DNA from: Vibrio rhodolitus
GTDB lineage: Bacteria; Pseudomonadota; Gammaproteobacteria; Enterobacterales; Vibrionaceae
DNA length: 56,137 nucleotides
Assembly: GCF_003350325.1 (NCBI RefSeq)
Contig: NZ_QLYZ01000024.1
Coordinates: 1-56,137, forward strand
Direction of reading: 5' to 3'
Numbering within the stretch: the stretch's first letter is position 1; each line of letters begins with the position of its first letter. The translations under genes were made by a program, and so were the position numbers. This document shows, piece by piece, positions 36,521-45,477 of the stretch. The notes beneath the pieces were generated by a model that saw nothing but the letters and a program-made list of their open reading frames with translations, was not told the DNA's origin and made no database searches.

Positions 36521-37048
36521 CTAAGCAGCCGGGGCATCCATGATAGAAGATGAACCTTCTTTTGCTAAAGCTGCCAGATCTTTATCGATGAAGAACAGTG
36601 CTTTACCATCTTCACCAACAAGCTCCAGCTTATCTAATATCCCTTTAAATAACTTCTCTTCCTCGTGCTGCTCAGCAACGTACCACTGTAAGAAGTTGAA
36701 TGTTGAGTAGTCTTGTGAAGTAAACGCTAGATGAGCCAATTTGTTGATTTTTTCAGTAATCATTTGCTCATGCTCATAGGTTTCACGGAATACGTGACCA
36801 AGGCTCTCAAACTGGTGCTGAGGCGCTTCTATCGCCCCTAGAATCGGCATTGCACCGGTTTCACTCACGTAAGTGAACAAACGCTGCATGTGCTCCATCT
36901 CTTCTACGGCGTGAGCGCGTAAAAATTCAGCCGCGCCATCGAATCCTTTATCTTCACACCAAGCACTCATTTGTAAGTATAGATTGGATGAAAAAAATTC
37001 GAGGTTAATTTGTTCATTCAATTGATCAACCATTGCCTGTGACAGCAT
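36521..37048 (-). CDS. ftnA: Non-haem ferritin
   Basis: A 175-residue bacterial ferritin that oxidises and stores iron. The ATG at 37048 has AGGAG six bases upstream; a TTG two codons earlier is inside that spacing and not used here. Ferroxidase residues are visible: Glu in NLEFFSS-region helix A (EQINLEFFSSNLY), EEMEHM in helix B and EQHEEE in helix D. The length and lack of a haem-binding Met pocket fit FtnA rather than bacterioferritin. RyhB and Fur elsewhere in the window belong to the same iron economy. Confidence 0.92.
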   Translation of the reverse strand: MLSQAMVDQLNEQINLEFFSSNLYLQMSAWCEDKGFDGAAEFLRAHAVEEMEHMQRLFTYVSETGAMPILGAIEAPQHQFESLGHVFRETYEHEQMITEKINKLAHLAFTSQDYSTFNFLQWYVAEQHEEEKLFKGILDKLELVGEDGKALFFIDKDLAALAKEGSSSIMDAPAA

Positions 37049-37178
37049 GTTCAACTCCTAATATTCTTGCAAGTAACTAAACTATAACACGATCCTTAAA
37101 GAGATATGAGATCGCTCTAGCATAATTCTTAGCCGACCAATGCTAACCTAAATTCAAAGTCCTAGAGGAGATAGCATT

Positions 37179-37604
37179 ATGAGTTATCAACATATTTTAG
37201 TTGCAATCGACCTGTCTGAAGACAGCAAACACTTAGTGGAAAAAGCTGTCTCTTTAGCAAAACCGCTTAACGCCGACGTCTCTTTTATTCATATTGATGT
37301 TAATTATGCTGAGTTGTATACCGGGCTAATCGATATCAACATGGCAGAAACGCAACACAAAGCTATCGAGGCATCGCAGCAACAGTTGCAACAACTCGCC
37401 GACAACGCGGGCTACCCAATTAAGCATACCTTGGTAGGCAGCGGCGATCTGGGTAACGAGTTGTGTGAAAACATTGGCGAATACAAAGTCGACTTAGTGG
37501 TGTGTGGTCACCACCAAGATTTTTGGAGCAAACTACTTTCGTCAACTCGTCAGCTAATAAATTGTACCCCGGTCGATTTGTTGGTTGTACCACTTAAGGA
37601 TTGA
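37179..37604 (+). CDS. uspA: Universal stress protein A
   Basis: A 141-residue cytoplasmic UspA-fold protein. It opens with YQHILVAIDLSEDSKHLVEKA and ends with TPVDLLVVPLKD, both UspA-like. The ATP-binding G-2x-G-9x-G(S/T) motif of ATP-type Usp proteins is not present, as in UspA proper. AGGAG precedes the ATG. It is divergent from ftnA and uspB. Confidence 0.92.
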   Translation: MSYQHILVAIDLSEDSKHLVEKAVSLAKPLNADVSFIHIDVNYAELYTGLIDINMAETQHKAIEASQQQLQQLADNAGYPIKHTLVGSGDLGNELCENIGEYKVDLVVCGHHQDFWSKLLSSTRQLINCTPVDLLVVPLKD

Positions 37605-37663
37605 TCGCACTGCGAATTAATCTCGTTTAGACTGACGGCTGGTATTGTTCATGGGTATAGATT

Positions 37664-38542
37664 ATGGGTTATCTATCAGCCGTCACCTTGTTGTGGGCAT
37701 TTTCATTTAGCTTGATTGGTGTTTACCTTGCCGGTCAGGTCGATTCTTGGTTTTCAGTATTTATGCGCGTGGCATTAGCCAGCGTGGTGTTTTTACCCTT
37801 TATTAAATTTAAAGGTGTAAGCAAATCACTGATCAGCAAGCTAATGGTCGTCGGTGGCTTCCAGCTTGGCTTAATGTACTGCTTCTATTACCAATCTTTC
37901 CTACTCCTTTCTGTACCAGAAGTACTGCTTTTCACCGTCTTTACGCCAATTTACGTCACACTAATATACGATTTGCTTAAAAAGCGCTTCTCACCTTGGT
38001 ACTTAGTCACGGCAGCAATCGCGGTTGCGGGTGCGGCAGTGATTAAGTTTGCAGGCATTAATGAGAACTTTCTACTGGGCTTTTTGGTGGTACAAGGCGC
38101 CAACCTTTGCTTTGCCATCGGTCAGGTCGGTTACAAGTACATTATGGAAACCGAACAAGTGGAACTGCCACAGCACGCGGTATTTGGTTACTTCTATCTC
38201 GGGGCTCTAGTCGTCGCTACTATCGCCTTTGCCCTGATGGGGAATGTAGATAAGCTACCAACCACTAACACCCAATGGGGCATTCTGATTTATCTTGGTT
38301 TGATTGCGTCAGGTCTTGGGTACTTTGCCTGGAATAAAGGGGCAACCATGGTTAACGCGGGTGCTCTGGCGGTAATGAATAATGCGCTGGTGCCTGCGGG
38401 ACTTATCGTTAATATCGTGATCTGGAACCGTGATGTCGACTTGCTGCGCTTAGGGATTGGCGGTGCGATCATCATGCTGTCTTTATGGGTCAATGAGACC
38501 TGGGTAAAGCGTCGCGTCGCGCGTGATTACGCTTCTGCTTAA
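37664..38542 (+). CDS. DMT-superfamily carboxylate/amino-acid/amine-type transporter
   Basis: A 292-residue inner-membrane protein with about ten helices in two EamA repeats. PEVLLFTVFTPIYVTLIYDLL and GLIASGLGYFAWNKGATMVNAGALAVMNN are characteristic of the CAAT group of DMT exporters. It starts 59 bases after uspA with a weak ribosome-binding site, so read-through from uspA is possible. The substrate is unknown. Confidence 0.82.
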   Translation: MGYLSAVTLLWAFSFSLIGVYLAGQVDSWFSVFMRVALASVVFLPFIKFKGVSKSLISKLMVVGGFQLGLMYCFYYQSFLLLSVPEVLLFTVFTPIYVTLIYDLLKKRFSPWYLVTAAIAVAGAAVIKFAGINENFLLGFLVVQGANLCFAIGQVGYKYIMETEQVELPQHAVFGYFYLGALVVATIAFALMGNVDKLPTTNTQWGILIYLGLIASGLGYFAWNKGATMVNAGALAVMNNALVPAGLIVNIVIWNRDVDLLRLGIGGAIIMLSLWVNETWVKRRVARDYASA

Positions 38543-38563
38543 CAGCTTACCTGCCATAAATGC

Positions 38564-38594
38564 CAATAGCCCGTGATAAGCGGGCTATTTTGTT
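38564..38594. terminator. Terminator downstream of the DMT transporter gene
   Basis: AATAGCCCG pairs with CGGGCTATT around a short loop, followed by T's on the plus strand. Confidence 0.85.
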
Positions 38595-38633
38595 TAGATT
38601 GAGTATTAGCGGAATTTATTCGTGTATCGCTTG

Positions 38634-39095
38634 TTAGTGCATAGCTTGCGGATTCACTGACGGCACACTGCTAATCGTAAGCTGATTGAGGCTCATATTG
38701 GTCTTGTTAAACTGCGCTTCCAGCTTGCGCTGTTTACGCAGCAGTTTTTGCTGCTTATTGACCGTCTTATTCAGCTTCTTGAAATACTTCTTCTGCTGTT
38801 TGGCTTGTTTCTTCGCTTGTTTCAGCTGGGATTTGCTCAACAAGGTTTCGCTTTGCTCGGCTTGAGCGCCCAGTGGGATCTCTGTCTGCGCAGGTAAACC
38901 ACTTTGCGTCTGCATGGCTAGAGAGGCTTCCGGGTTAACCGCTTGCAGCGCCATCGGTTTGCACAGCAAATCTTTATCTTGCGAAGCTCGTGCACAAGTG
39001 CTGCACAAATATTTAGGCGCACTAACGATACGTTGAATATCACTTAGCTGCTCAGCAATATCGTGACGATTCAATTTACACAAGCGCTTACTCAT
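38634..39095 (-). CDS. Uncharacterised lysine/glutamine-rich coiled-coil protein
   Basis: A 153-residue protein I do not recognise. The N-terminal third carries cysteines at about 6, 31, 34 and 45 (KLC, YLCSTCARAS, LLCKP), which could bind metal. A low-complexity linker follows, then a very basic helix (about 88-128) with repeats like KQAKKQAKQQKKYFKKLNK. The tail is polar. No signal peptide or membrane helix is seen. GAGG lies before the ATG, and codon use looks normal, so the gene is probably real. The basic helix could bind nucleic acid. Confidence 0.65.
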   Translation of the reverse strand: MSKRLCKLNRHDIAEQLSDIQRIVSAPKYLCSTCARASQDKDLLCKPMALQAVNPEASLAMQTQSGLPAQTEIPLGAQAEQSETLLSKSQLKQAKKQAKQQKKYFKKLNKTVNKQQKLLRKQRKLEAQFNKTNMSLNQLTISSVPSVNPQAMH

Positions 39096-39197
39096 ACAAC
39101 AACCTCAGCAAGAATAAGAATTATTATTACTAAGATATACATGTAGTACGCTTTTATCGCAAGCGCAAAGTGTATCGAGATGGTACAGAAGTGACAA

Positions 39198-39977
39198 TTA
39201 GCTCATTGATGCCTTAACATAGACATCAAAGCGATTCTTCTTAGTTTCAATTGCCATGCTTGGCTTGTGATTATCCAGCCACTCAGCATAGTCCGGACGC
39301 TTCACCACCACACGCTTGGTTGCCAATGCTAGTGCAGGCTGCAATAGCGCGTCAGCGTCATTATCCGCGCCGACTAGCGATTGGAATACGCGCATCTCTT
39401 TTTTCACTAAAGCACTTTTCTTTTTGTTTTCTGGATGGGGATACATTGGGTCTAGGTAAACCACATCTGGCGCAACAAACGCAGGATCACTCGCCAGATC
39501 GCTCAATGCACTGTGGCTTGAAGCATGCAGCAGTGACATGCGCTCAGAAACCCATTCACCTATTTCTGCATCTTGCTTCGCTCGCGCTAGACCATCATCG
39601 AGTAGCGCAGCAACAACCGAATGACGCTCGACCATTTGCACTTTACAACCAAGGGATGCAAGGACAAATGCGTCACGTCCTAGCCCCGCCGTTCCATCAA
39701 GCACGGTTGGTGTAGCGCCTTTATTTAAACCTGCTGCTTTTGCGATTGCCTGCCCTTTACCGCCACCAAATTTACGACGATGTGCCACCGCACCGGAAAC
39801 CAAATCGACATAAATCGCACCCAGTTTAGGCTCATCTAGCTTACGCAGTTCAAGTCGTTGCTCGGTCAACACTAAAGCAAACACGCTCTGCTCATCATGT
39901 TGTAACCCCCAACGAGCAGCTATTTCATTGAGACGTTCGGTTTGTGTTAGATCTTCACACACAAGTTGTAGTTGCAA
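39198..39977 (-). CDS. rsmJ: 16S rRNA (guanine-1516-N2)-methyltransferase
   Basis: A 259-residue RsmJ (YhiQ) enzyme that methylates G1516 of 16S rRNA. Specific blocks are VSGAVAHRRKFGGGKGQAIAKAAGL, the SAM motif VLDGTAGLGRDAFVLA and the catalytic DPMYPHPENKKKSALVKKEMRVFQ. Length matches the E. coli protein (250). It lies between the coiled-coil gene and the GGDEF/EAL gene on the same strand. Confidence 0.93.
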   Translation of the reverse strand: MQLQLVCEDLTQTERLNEIAARWGLQHDEQSVFALVLTEQRLELRKLDEPKLGAIYVDLVSGAVAHRRKFGGGKGQAIAKAAGLNKGATPTVLDGTAGLGRDAFVLASLGCKVQMVERHSVVAALLDDGLARAKQDAEIGEWVSERMSLLHASSHSALSDLASDPAFVAPDVVYLDPMYPHPENKKKSALVKKEMRVFQSLVGADNDADALLQPALALATKRVVVKRPDYAEWLDNHKPSMAIETKKNRFDVYVKASMS

Positions 39978-40027
39978 AAGCGTGCTCCATTAAAGCGCAG
40001 AAAAAAGAGGCCGAAGTGTAGCGAATT

Positions 40028-43000
40028 TTACTCAACGCTACTACGTTCGAGTGCTTGGCTTTCTAACATTAATTCATCTACCAGGCTGGCAAGTGGCTTA
40101 GGTTTTCCAATCACATAACCTTGAGCGTAGTCGACCCCAAGCTCCACCAGCAAGTCGATGATCTGCGAGTTTTCAACAAACTCAGCCACGGTTCTCTTGC
40201 CCATTTGCTTGGCGAGATCGTTGATAGAACGCACCATTAGGTGGTCCATCTCATTGTGGGCAATGTCACGAACAAACAGCCCATCAATCTTAACAATATC
40301 AACTGGCAGTTTTTTCAAATAGCCAAATGAAGAAAGACCCGAACCAAAATCATCCAAGGCAATTAAACAGCCTAACTGTTTGAGTTGGGTAAACAATTCA
40401 ATCGCCTGTTTCATATTACTCATCGCTGCCGTTTCGGTGATCTCTAAACAGATTTTGTTACACGGCACTTGGCTGCGATTTAACGCATCCAACAAGAAGG
40501 CAATAAACTCTTGATTACCCATCGACTGACCCGACAGGTTAATCGCACACAGAGCGAGATTGTCGAGTTGTTCAGGATGGCTCTCTAACCAAGCTAAGGT
40601 TTGTCGCACCACCTGCTTATCCAGCAAATGGGCAATATTGTAACGTTCCGATGCTGGCATAAAGATCCCCGGCGAGATGTATTCACCATTGGCATCTCGA
40701 ATACGCACTAAGATTTCAAAGTGCATACGCTGATCGTCAATATCTAACCCCATGATACGCTGCGCAAAGAGCTCAATACGGTTATCAGCTAACGCACTGT
40801 GTACCAAGTTCACGCAGCTCATTTCCATTTCACGGCGGCGCAGCTCTGCATCATCAGGGCAATAAAGGTTGTAGCGATTGCGCCCCTCTTCTTTGGCTGC
40901 ATGACAAGCCGTGTCCGCTTGCGCGTGTACCATTTGTGGTGAGGTAGCGGTATGGTCGATTAAGCGAATGCCGATTGAGCAGGTTAAATTGAGCTTAATT
41001 TCATCCCAAATAAACTGGTTCTCGCTCAAGGTCGCGATAATTGAATGGGCGATATTTTTTGCATCTCGTTCTGTGCAGTCTTTGGCTAGTACCGCAAATT
41101 CATCCCCCCCCATCCGAGCGAGCGTGGCATTGTATGGCAAAACTTCTTGCAGCATGCTGGCACAAAACTGAATCGCGGCATCACCGGCTTCATGCCCAGC
41201 TGTATCATTGAGTACCTTAAGTTGGTCCATATCGAGATAAAGCATCGCGTGCGTGCGGGTGTAGCTCTCCACCTCTTTAAGCGCCTTATCTAGCTCGATT
41301 TCAAAGTGGTTACGATTATAGGTGTCAGTCAATAAGTCATGCTGAGCTTGATACGCAAGTTGCTTGGCTAACTGGCGCATCTCGGTCACATCTTCACCAG
41401 CAATTAAGATTTGCCCGCTGTCTGCCAATGGACGGATATTTTCTCGGATCCACAATGAATGTCCGTCACGGTGGCGAAACTCAATCTCTCGTCGCCACAC
41501 ACCTTGTAAGGCTTGCTTTGGCTGCAACAATACTTGGCGCGGAATGGTTGCCTTTGGGTCAACATAGAAATCTTTTAAGCGATGCCCAAGTAGCTCTTTT
41601 TCGTGATACCCCAACAGCTGCTCCGCAAAACTATTCACGCGCTGGATTCGGTTTTGCTCATCCAAGGTCAGCATCATTACTGGCTGCTGATTGTAGTAAT
41701 AACTAAGCGTTGCTTCACGTTCAAATAAGCGCTCTTCGGTCAGTTTACGCGAGGTAATGTCGCGCGCTTCTAACATCACTCGTGGCTTACGATATTCGTG
41801 TTTAGGCAAGACACGCAGCGACAGTTCCAGTACCATCGCTCCTTGTTCAGGATGGTACAGCTCCGCCTCAAACTGACACACAGAGCTGTTATCAAGCTCT
41901 GCAAAATATTGCTCAATTCGCGCTGCCGCTTCTTTTTGCCAATGGCGATATTGCCAAATCGGTAGATCACTTAGCGCATCATCTTGGTAAAGAATACTTT
42001 GCAGCTTGCTGTTGGTCGCAATCAACTGACCTGTGTGGTCGACAATGCCAATAAAGTGGTAACTCTGATCAAACACCATCTCAATCATGGTTTGATTATC
42101 ACGCGCCAATTGCTCACTTTTTTTCAGCCGGCTGAGGTAGTAAATCAGACCAAAAATCACCATGCTTAACGCCAAAAACAGTACGCCAACCACACGAATT
42201 TCCGAGTGATACTTATCGGCAAACGACTCTGGTCGATTGATAAATACCGAAGCAAGTTCATCCTCCGCACCAAGGTTCCAATTCGATACTGCCTGATAAT
42301 CTAGTTTGATCTCTTGTGCGCCTTGAATGATTGCGGGTAACGCAGCGTCGGGCTGTTCGAGAACTTTAAGTAATTGCTCTCCTACCTGCTGCCCGTGCAT
42401 TCGCCCATTTTGCATAATGCCGCCAACAGCGCCTAACCCCAGCCCCATATCATGCGCCATGTAAATCGGCGCACCTGATGCTCGAGTCACTTTCTGTAAA
42501 TCGCGTGCGGTGGTTACCCAGCCCATTTCATCACGATAAAACACCGCCAGAATGACACTGGAACGAGCATCTAACCCGCGGACAAATGCCATTAAATCTT
42601 GAAACGAATGCGGTACAACTTGCTCAACCTTGTTTTGCAATACCGCGTTGTTGACTAAAAACGCGTCCACTTGACCACGCACAACTTCACCAGTGTGCGA
42701 GTTATCGGTGACAATATAGATTTTCTTACCTTGACTTTGCAGGCGTTCGATAAGCGCAAGGTTGGCAGCAATGTCGATCTCTTCGGTCACTCCGGTGGCT
42801 CGCAACCCACGATGCATTGCTGGGTTGTAGTTGTTGATGCCACCAAAGATCACTGGTGTATTACCCAGTTCCGGCGCAAGCTTTTGCATCAGGTCGAGTG
42901 CGTTATTATCACTCACCACAACTGCAGCATAAGTCTCTTGTTTGAACTTGGTTTGATAAAGACGATATAGTTGCTCGAGATATTCCGCACTTTGTAAGCG

Positions 43001-43186
43001 CTTGGTATCGAGATACAGCACGCGAGGTTCAATGTCGCCATCTTGCAATGCTTCATCTAACCCTTGCTGAAAATGATCGGTCCAAAAGAAACCGTGATGA
43101 TAAGAGTGAACGATAAGTACATCTTTACTTTTTGCTGCAGCAAAGGCACTGAATAAACAAGTAACAAATATGAGGCAAAAACGCAC
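40028..43186 (-). CDS. Membrane sensor with PAS, GGDEF and EAL domains (c-di-GMP signalling)
   Basis: A 1052-residue signalling protein. A signal peptide (1-18) leads into a periplasmic ABC-substrate-binding-like sensor domain (about 20-310), then a membrane helix near 335-352. Two PAS domains follow (about 365-480 and 490-605), then GGDEF (615-775) and EAL (800-1045). The GGDEF motif near 692 is intact, but the upstream RxxD inhibitory site is absent (PYNA). The EAL motif reads EIL, while the DDFGSG loop and the LEITET segment are kept. It may make and break c-di-GMP. Confidence 0.88.
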   Translation of the reverse strand: MRFCLIFVTCLFSAFAAAKSKDVLIVHSYHHGFFWTDHFQQGLDEALQDGDIEPRVLYLDTKRLQSAEYLEQLYRLYQTKFKQETYAAVVVSDNNALDLMQKLAPELGNTPVIFGGINNYNPAMHRGLRATGVTEEIDIAANLALIERLQSQGKKIYIVTDNSHTGEVVRGQVDAFLVNNAVLQNKVEQVVPHSFQDLMAFVRGLDARSSVILAVFYRDEMGWVTTARDLQKVTRASGAPIYMAHDMGLGLGAVGGIMQNGRMHGQQVGEQLLKVLEQPDAALPAIIQGAQEIKLDYQAVSNWNLGAEDELASVFINRPESFADKYHSEIRVVGVLFLALSMVIFGLIYYLSRLKKSEQLARDNQTMIEMVFDQSYHFIGIVDHTGQLIATNSKLQSILYQDDALSDLPIWQYRHWQKEAAARIEQYFAELDNSSVCQFEAELYHPEQGAMVLELSLRVLPKHEYRKPRVMLEARDITSRKLTEERLFEREATLSYYYNQQPVMMLTLDEQNRIQRVNSFAEQLLGYHEKELLGHRLKDFYVDPKATIPRQVLLQPKQALQGVWRREIEFRHRDGHSLWIRENIRPLADSGQILIAGEDVTEMRQLAKQLAYQAQHDLLTDTYNRNHFEIELDKALKEVESYTRTHAMLYLDMDQLKVLNDTAGHEAGDAAIQFCASMLQEVLPYNATLARMGGDEFAVLAKDCTERDAKNIAHSIIATLSENQFIWDEIKLNLTCSIGIRLIDHTATSPQMVHAQADTACHAAKEEGRNRYNLYCPDDAELRRREMEMSCVNLVHSALADNRIELFAQRIMGLDIDDQRMHFEILVRIRDANGEYISPGIFMPASERYNIAHLLDKQVVRQTLAWLESHPEQLDNLALCAINLSGQSMGNQEFIAFLLDALNRSQVPCNKICLEITETAAMSNMKQAIELFTQLKQLGCLIALDDFGSGLSSFGYLKKLPVDIVKIDGLFVRDIAHNEMDHLMVRSINDLAKQMGKRTVAEFVENSQIIDLLVELGVDYAQGYVIGKPKPLASLVDELMLESQALERSSVE

Positions 43187-43293
43187 TTTAAGTTGCTCTT
43201 AAATTTAGGAATTCTACTGCACTCATAGTAACATTGTTGGTGTAAATTTGTACTTCACACATATCGAAAGAGCTGAGCAATATAGGAAAATTT

Positions 43294-43758
43294 ATGCAAG
43301 TTCACGCAAATAAGTTGGACGACCTAGATAAAGCGATCTTGAAATCGCTGATGGCCGATGCACGTAAACCTTACGCAGAAATGGCCAAGGCGTTTAATGT
43401 TAGCCCAGCCACTATTCATGTGCGAATTGAAAAGATGAAAGCGGCGGAAGTCATTCAGGGCACCGAGGTGATCGTCGATACCAAAAAACTTGGCTATGAT
43501 GTGTGCTGCTTTATCGGCATCAACCTCAATGCGGCACGTGATTATCACTCAGCGCTTGAGAAGTTAAACGCGCTAGAAGAGGTGGTGGAAGCCTACTACA
43601 CCACTGGCGCCTACAATATCTTCGTCAAGCTAATGTGTCGCTCGATTGAAGAACTGCAATACGTGTTGATCGATAAACTGCAAGCGATCGATGAAGTGCA
43701 ATCAACAGAAACACTGATCTCGCTACAAAATCCGATTAACCGCAACGTCAATCCATAA
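43294..43758 (+). CDS. asnC: Lrp/AsnC-family regulator AsnC
   Basis: A 154-residue transcription regulator. The winged helix covers 8-60 (LDDLDKAILKSLMADARKPYAEMAKAFNVSPATIHVRIEKM) and a RAM effector domain follows. Blocks such as TIHVRIEKMKAAEVI, LGYDVCCFIGI and EAYYTTGAYNIFVKLMCRSI are nearly those of E. coli AsnC, which activates asparagine synthetase asnA and responds to asparagine. asnA is not adjacent here. Confidence 0.92.
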   Translation: MQVHANKLDDLDKAILKSLMADARKPYAEMAKAFNVSPATIHVRIEKMKAAEVIQGTEVIVDTKKLGYDVCCFIGINLNAARDYHSALEKLNALEEVVEAYYTTGAYNIFVKLMCRSIEELQYVLIDKLQAIDEVQSTETLISLQNPINRNVNP

Positions 43759-43784
43759 AAAAAGCTCGCCATTGGTGAGCTTTT
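43757..43784. terminator. Bidirectional terminator between asnC and the tsrA-like gene
   Basis: AAGCTCGCCA pairs with TGGTGAGCTT (one G-U) around a minimal loop. The seven-base U-run on the minus strand suits the tsrA-like gene. Confidence 0.85.
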
Positions 43785-43795
43785 CAAACGCTTAT

Positions 43796-44080
43796 TTAGC
43801 GCGAGGCTAAATACTCTTTTAACTCTTCAACTGAAATCCCTTGATCAGAGATTTGTTTCGCTAACAGGTCAACTTGCTCATCTTTGCGCGACGCAATGAC
43901 TTGCTGAAAGTGATAAACGATATCTCTCAGCATTGGCAGCGGTATTTGCTTCGCAGCACTTTGAATACGCTCACCACTTTGGTTGCCCAACTCGTTAAGT
44001 AATTTACCAAACATCACTTTTTCTGGAGAACTATCCAGTTGCTCCATTAGTCGAGCCATCTCGTACGTCGTTAAAGACAT
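43796..44080 (-). CDS. tsrA: Small H-NS-related regulator, TsrA-like
   Basis: A 94-residue all-helical protein. It has no DNA-binding domain recognisable to me. From memory, V. cholerae TsrA (VC0070) is a protein of this size distantly related to H-NS, lies between asnC and a Bcr-type pump, and represses type VI secretion and virulence genes. The same neighbours occur here. The segment SRKDEQVDLLAKQISDQGISVEELKEYLASR resembles an H-NS-like oligomerisation helix with a C-terminal helical motif. The name rests mainly on size and gene order. Confidence 0.65.
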   Translation of the reverse strand: MSLTTYEMARLMEQLDSSPEKVMFGKLLNELGNQSGERIQSAAKQIPLPMLRDIVYHFQQVIASRKDEQVDLLAKQISDQGISVEELKEYLASR

Positions 44081-44179
44081 GTTTTGCTAAAATCCACCCG
44101 TAAAAAATTGAAGACTAAATATACACCGTTTTACTACGAAGTCATAGGCATAGTCGTCGGCAGGTAATCTCAGAAGAAA

Positions 44180-45370
44180 TTATTGCGCAGCAACTTGGTG
44201 CCATGCACGAGCCGGTTTGGTAAACAGAATACAAAACCAAGGCAACACAATCAGCATTTGAATCGCAATCATCACTTTAGGTTCAAGACCCGTCATTTGC
44301 ACGATGCCAATCACTAAGCCAGAACCACTCATTTGGAACAAGCCTAACAACGCCGCAGCTGTGCCCGCTTTATCGCCAAATGGCGCCAGTGCTTTACCTG
44401 CGGCTGCACCTAGAATCCATGCAAAGCCAATCGATGAAAGAAACACAGGCAACATAAACGCAATTGGGCTCGCAACATCCGCCAGTGCCAGCATCAGCAC
44501 ACCTGCAACCATCAGAATTGCCAAGCCAATTAACAAGGTCGCACGTGTACCTAATCGATCCATACATTTTGGCGCCGTCATACTGGCAGTGATATTCAGC
44601 GCGGCATTAATACCAAACCAGAAGGTAAACTGGTTCATGTCTAAACCCAGTTGTCCCATCAGCACAACTGGCGCTGACGTCACATAGGCAAGAATCACTG
44701 CCATCGCTAACATACATAGACTAGCGTGGAATAAGAATGATGGTGTTTGCAGGATATCTAGGTAACGACGTAAGCGAAATACCGGCTCTTGGCTTGCTTG
44801 TGGGTTGGTCTCCTTCATGCTCACGAACAGCAGTGCAAACACCACCAACGCATACAAAGCCATAAAACTAAAATTACTACGCCAACCAAACTGCTGGGTT
44901 AGCCAGCTGCCGAGGATCGGTGCTAACGCTGGAATAAAACAGATCGCACCATTTAGGTAGCTGATCATGCGCCCGCTCTTTTCTGGACCAAATAGATCGC
45001 GAACTGTTGCAAAGGCTGCTACCGATGTCGCGCACGCACCTAAGCCTTGTAGCATTCGAGCAACTAGCATCCACTCGATATTCTGAGCACCCCACGCCAA
45101 TAGAGCACTCAAACCGTAGATACTAATACCACCTAATGCAACAGTTCGACGTCCAAGTTTATCTGCCAAAGGACCGGCAAATAGCTGACCGATACCCATA
45201 GCAAATAAAAACCAAGTGATCGTCCCTTGAGTTAATGCATGTTCCACATGAAACGCTTCAGACATCAATGGTAAGGCAGGTAGATAAATATCGATGGCTA
45301 AAGGGCTAAATAGCACTAATAGAGTTAACAGCGCCATTTGCGATTTTTTCGGAGTGTATGAAGTATGCAT
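44180..45370 (-). CDS. Bcr/CflA-family multidrug exporter (major facilitator superfamily)
   Basis: A 396-residue 12-helix drug/proton antiporter. The Bcr/CflA opening LVLFSPLAIDIYLPALPLMSEAF, the loop-2/3 motif GQLFAGPLADKLGRRTVALGG (MFS motif A) and the helix-4 arginine block LVARMLQGLGACA are present. The substrate is unknown; homologues export bicyclomycin, chloramphenicol or sulfonamides. It is divergent from a LysR regulator 107 bases away. Confidence 0.9.
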   Translation of the reverse strand: MHTSYTPKKSQMALLTLLVLFSPLAIDIYLPALPLMSEAFHVEHALTQGTITWFLFAMGIGQLFAGPLADKLGRRTVALGGISIYGLSALLAWGAQNIEWMLVARMLQGLGACATSVAAFATVRDLFGPEKSGRMISYLNGAICFIPALAPILGSWLTQQFGWRSNFSFMALYALVVFALLFVSMKETNPQASQEPVFRLRRYLDILQTPSFLFHASLCMLAMAVILAYVTSAPVVLMGQLGLDMNQFTFWFGINAALNITASMTAPKCMDRLGTRATLLIGLAILMVAGVLMLALADVASPIAFMLPVFLSSIGFAWILGAAAGKALAPFGDKAGTAAALLGLFQMSGSGLVIGIVQMTGLEPKVMIAIQMLIVLPWFCILFTKPARAWHQVAAQ

Positions 45371-45477
45371 TGAAACAACTAAACGATTAAATAATGAAAT
45401 TGGCGCTAGTCTAAGTTAGGCTAGATATTACTTCCAATGACATTAAATCATCTCAGTTATTCTAATTAGGAATACCA

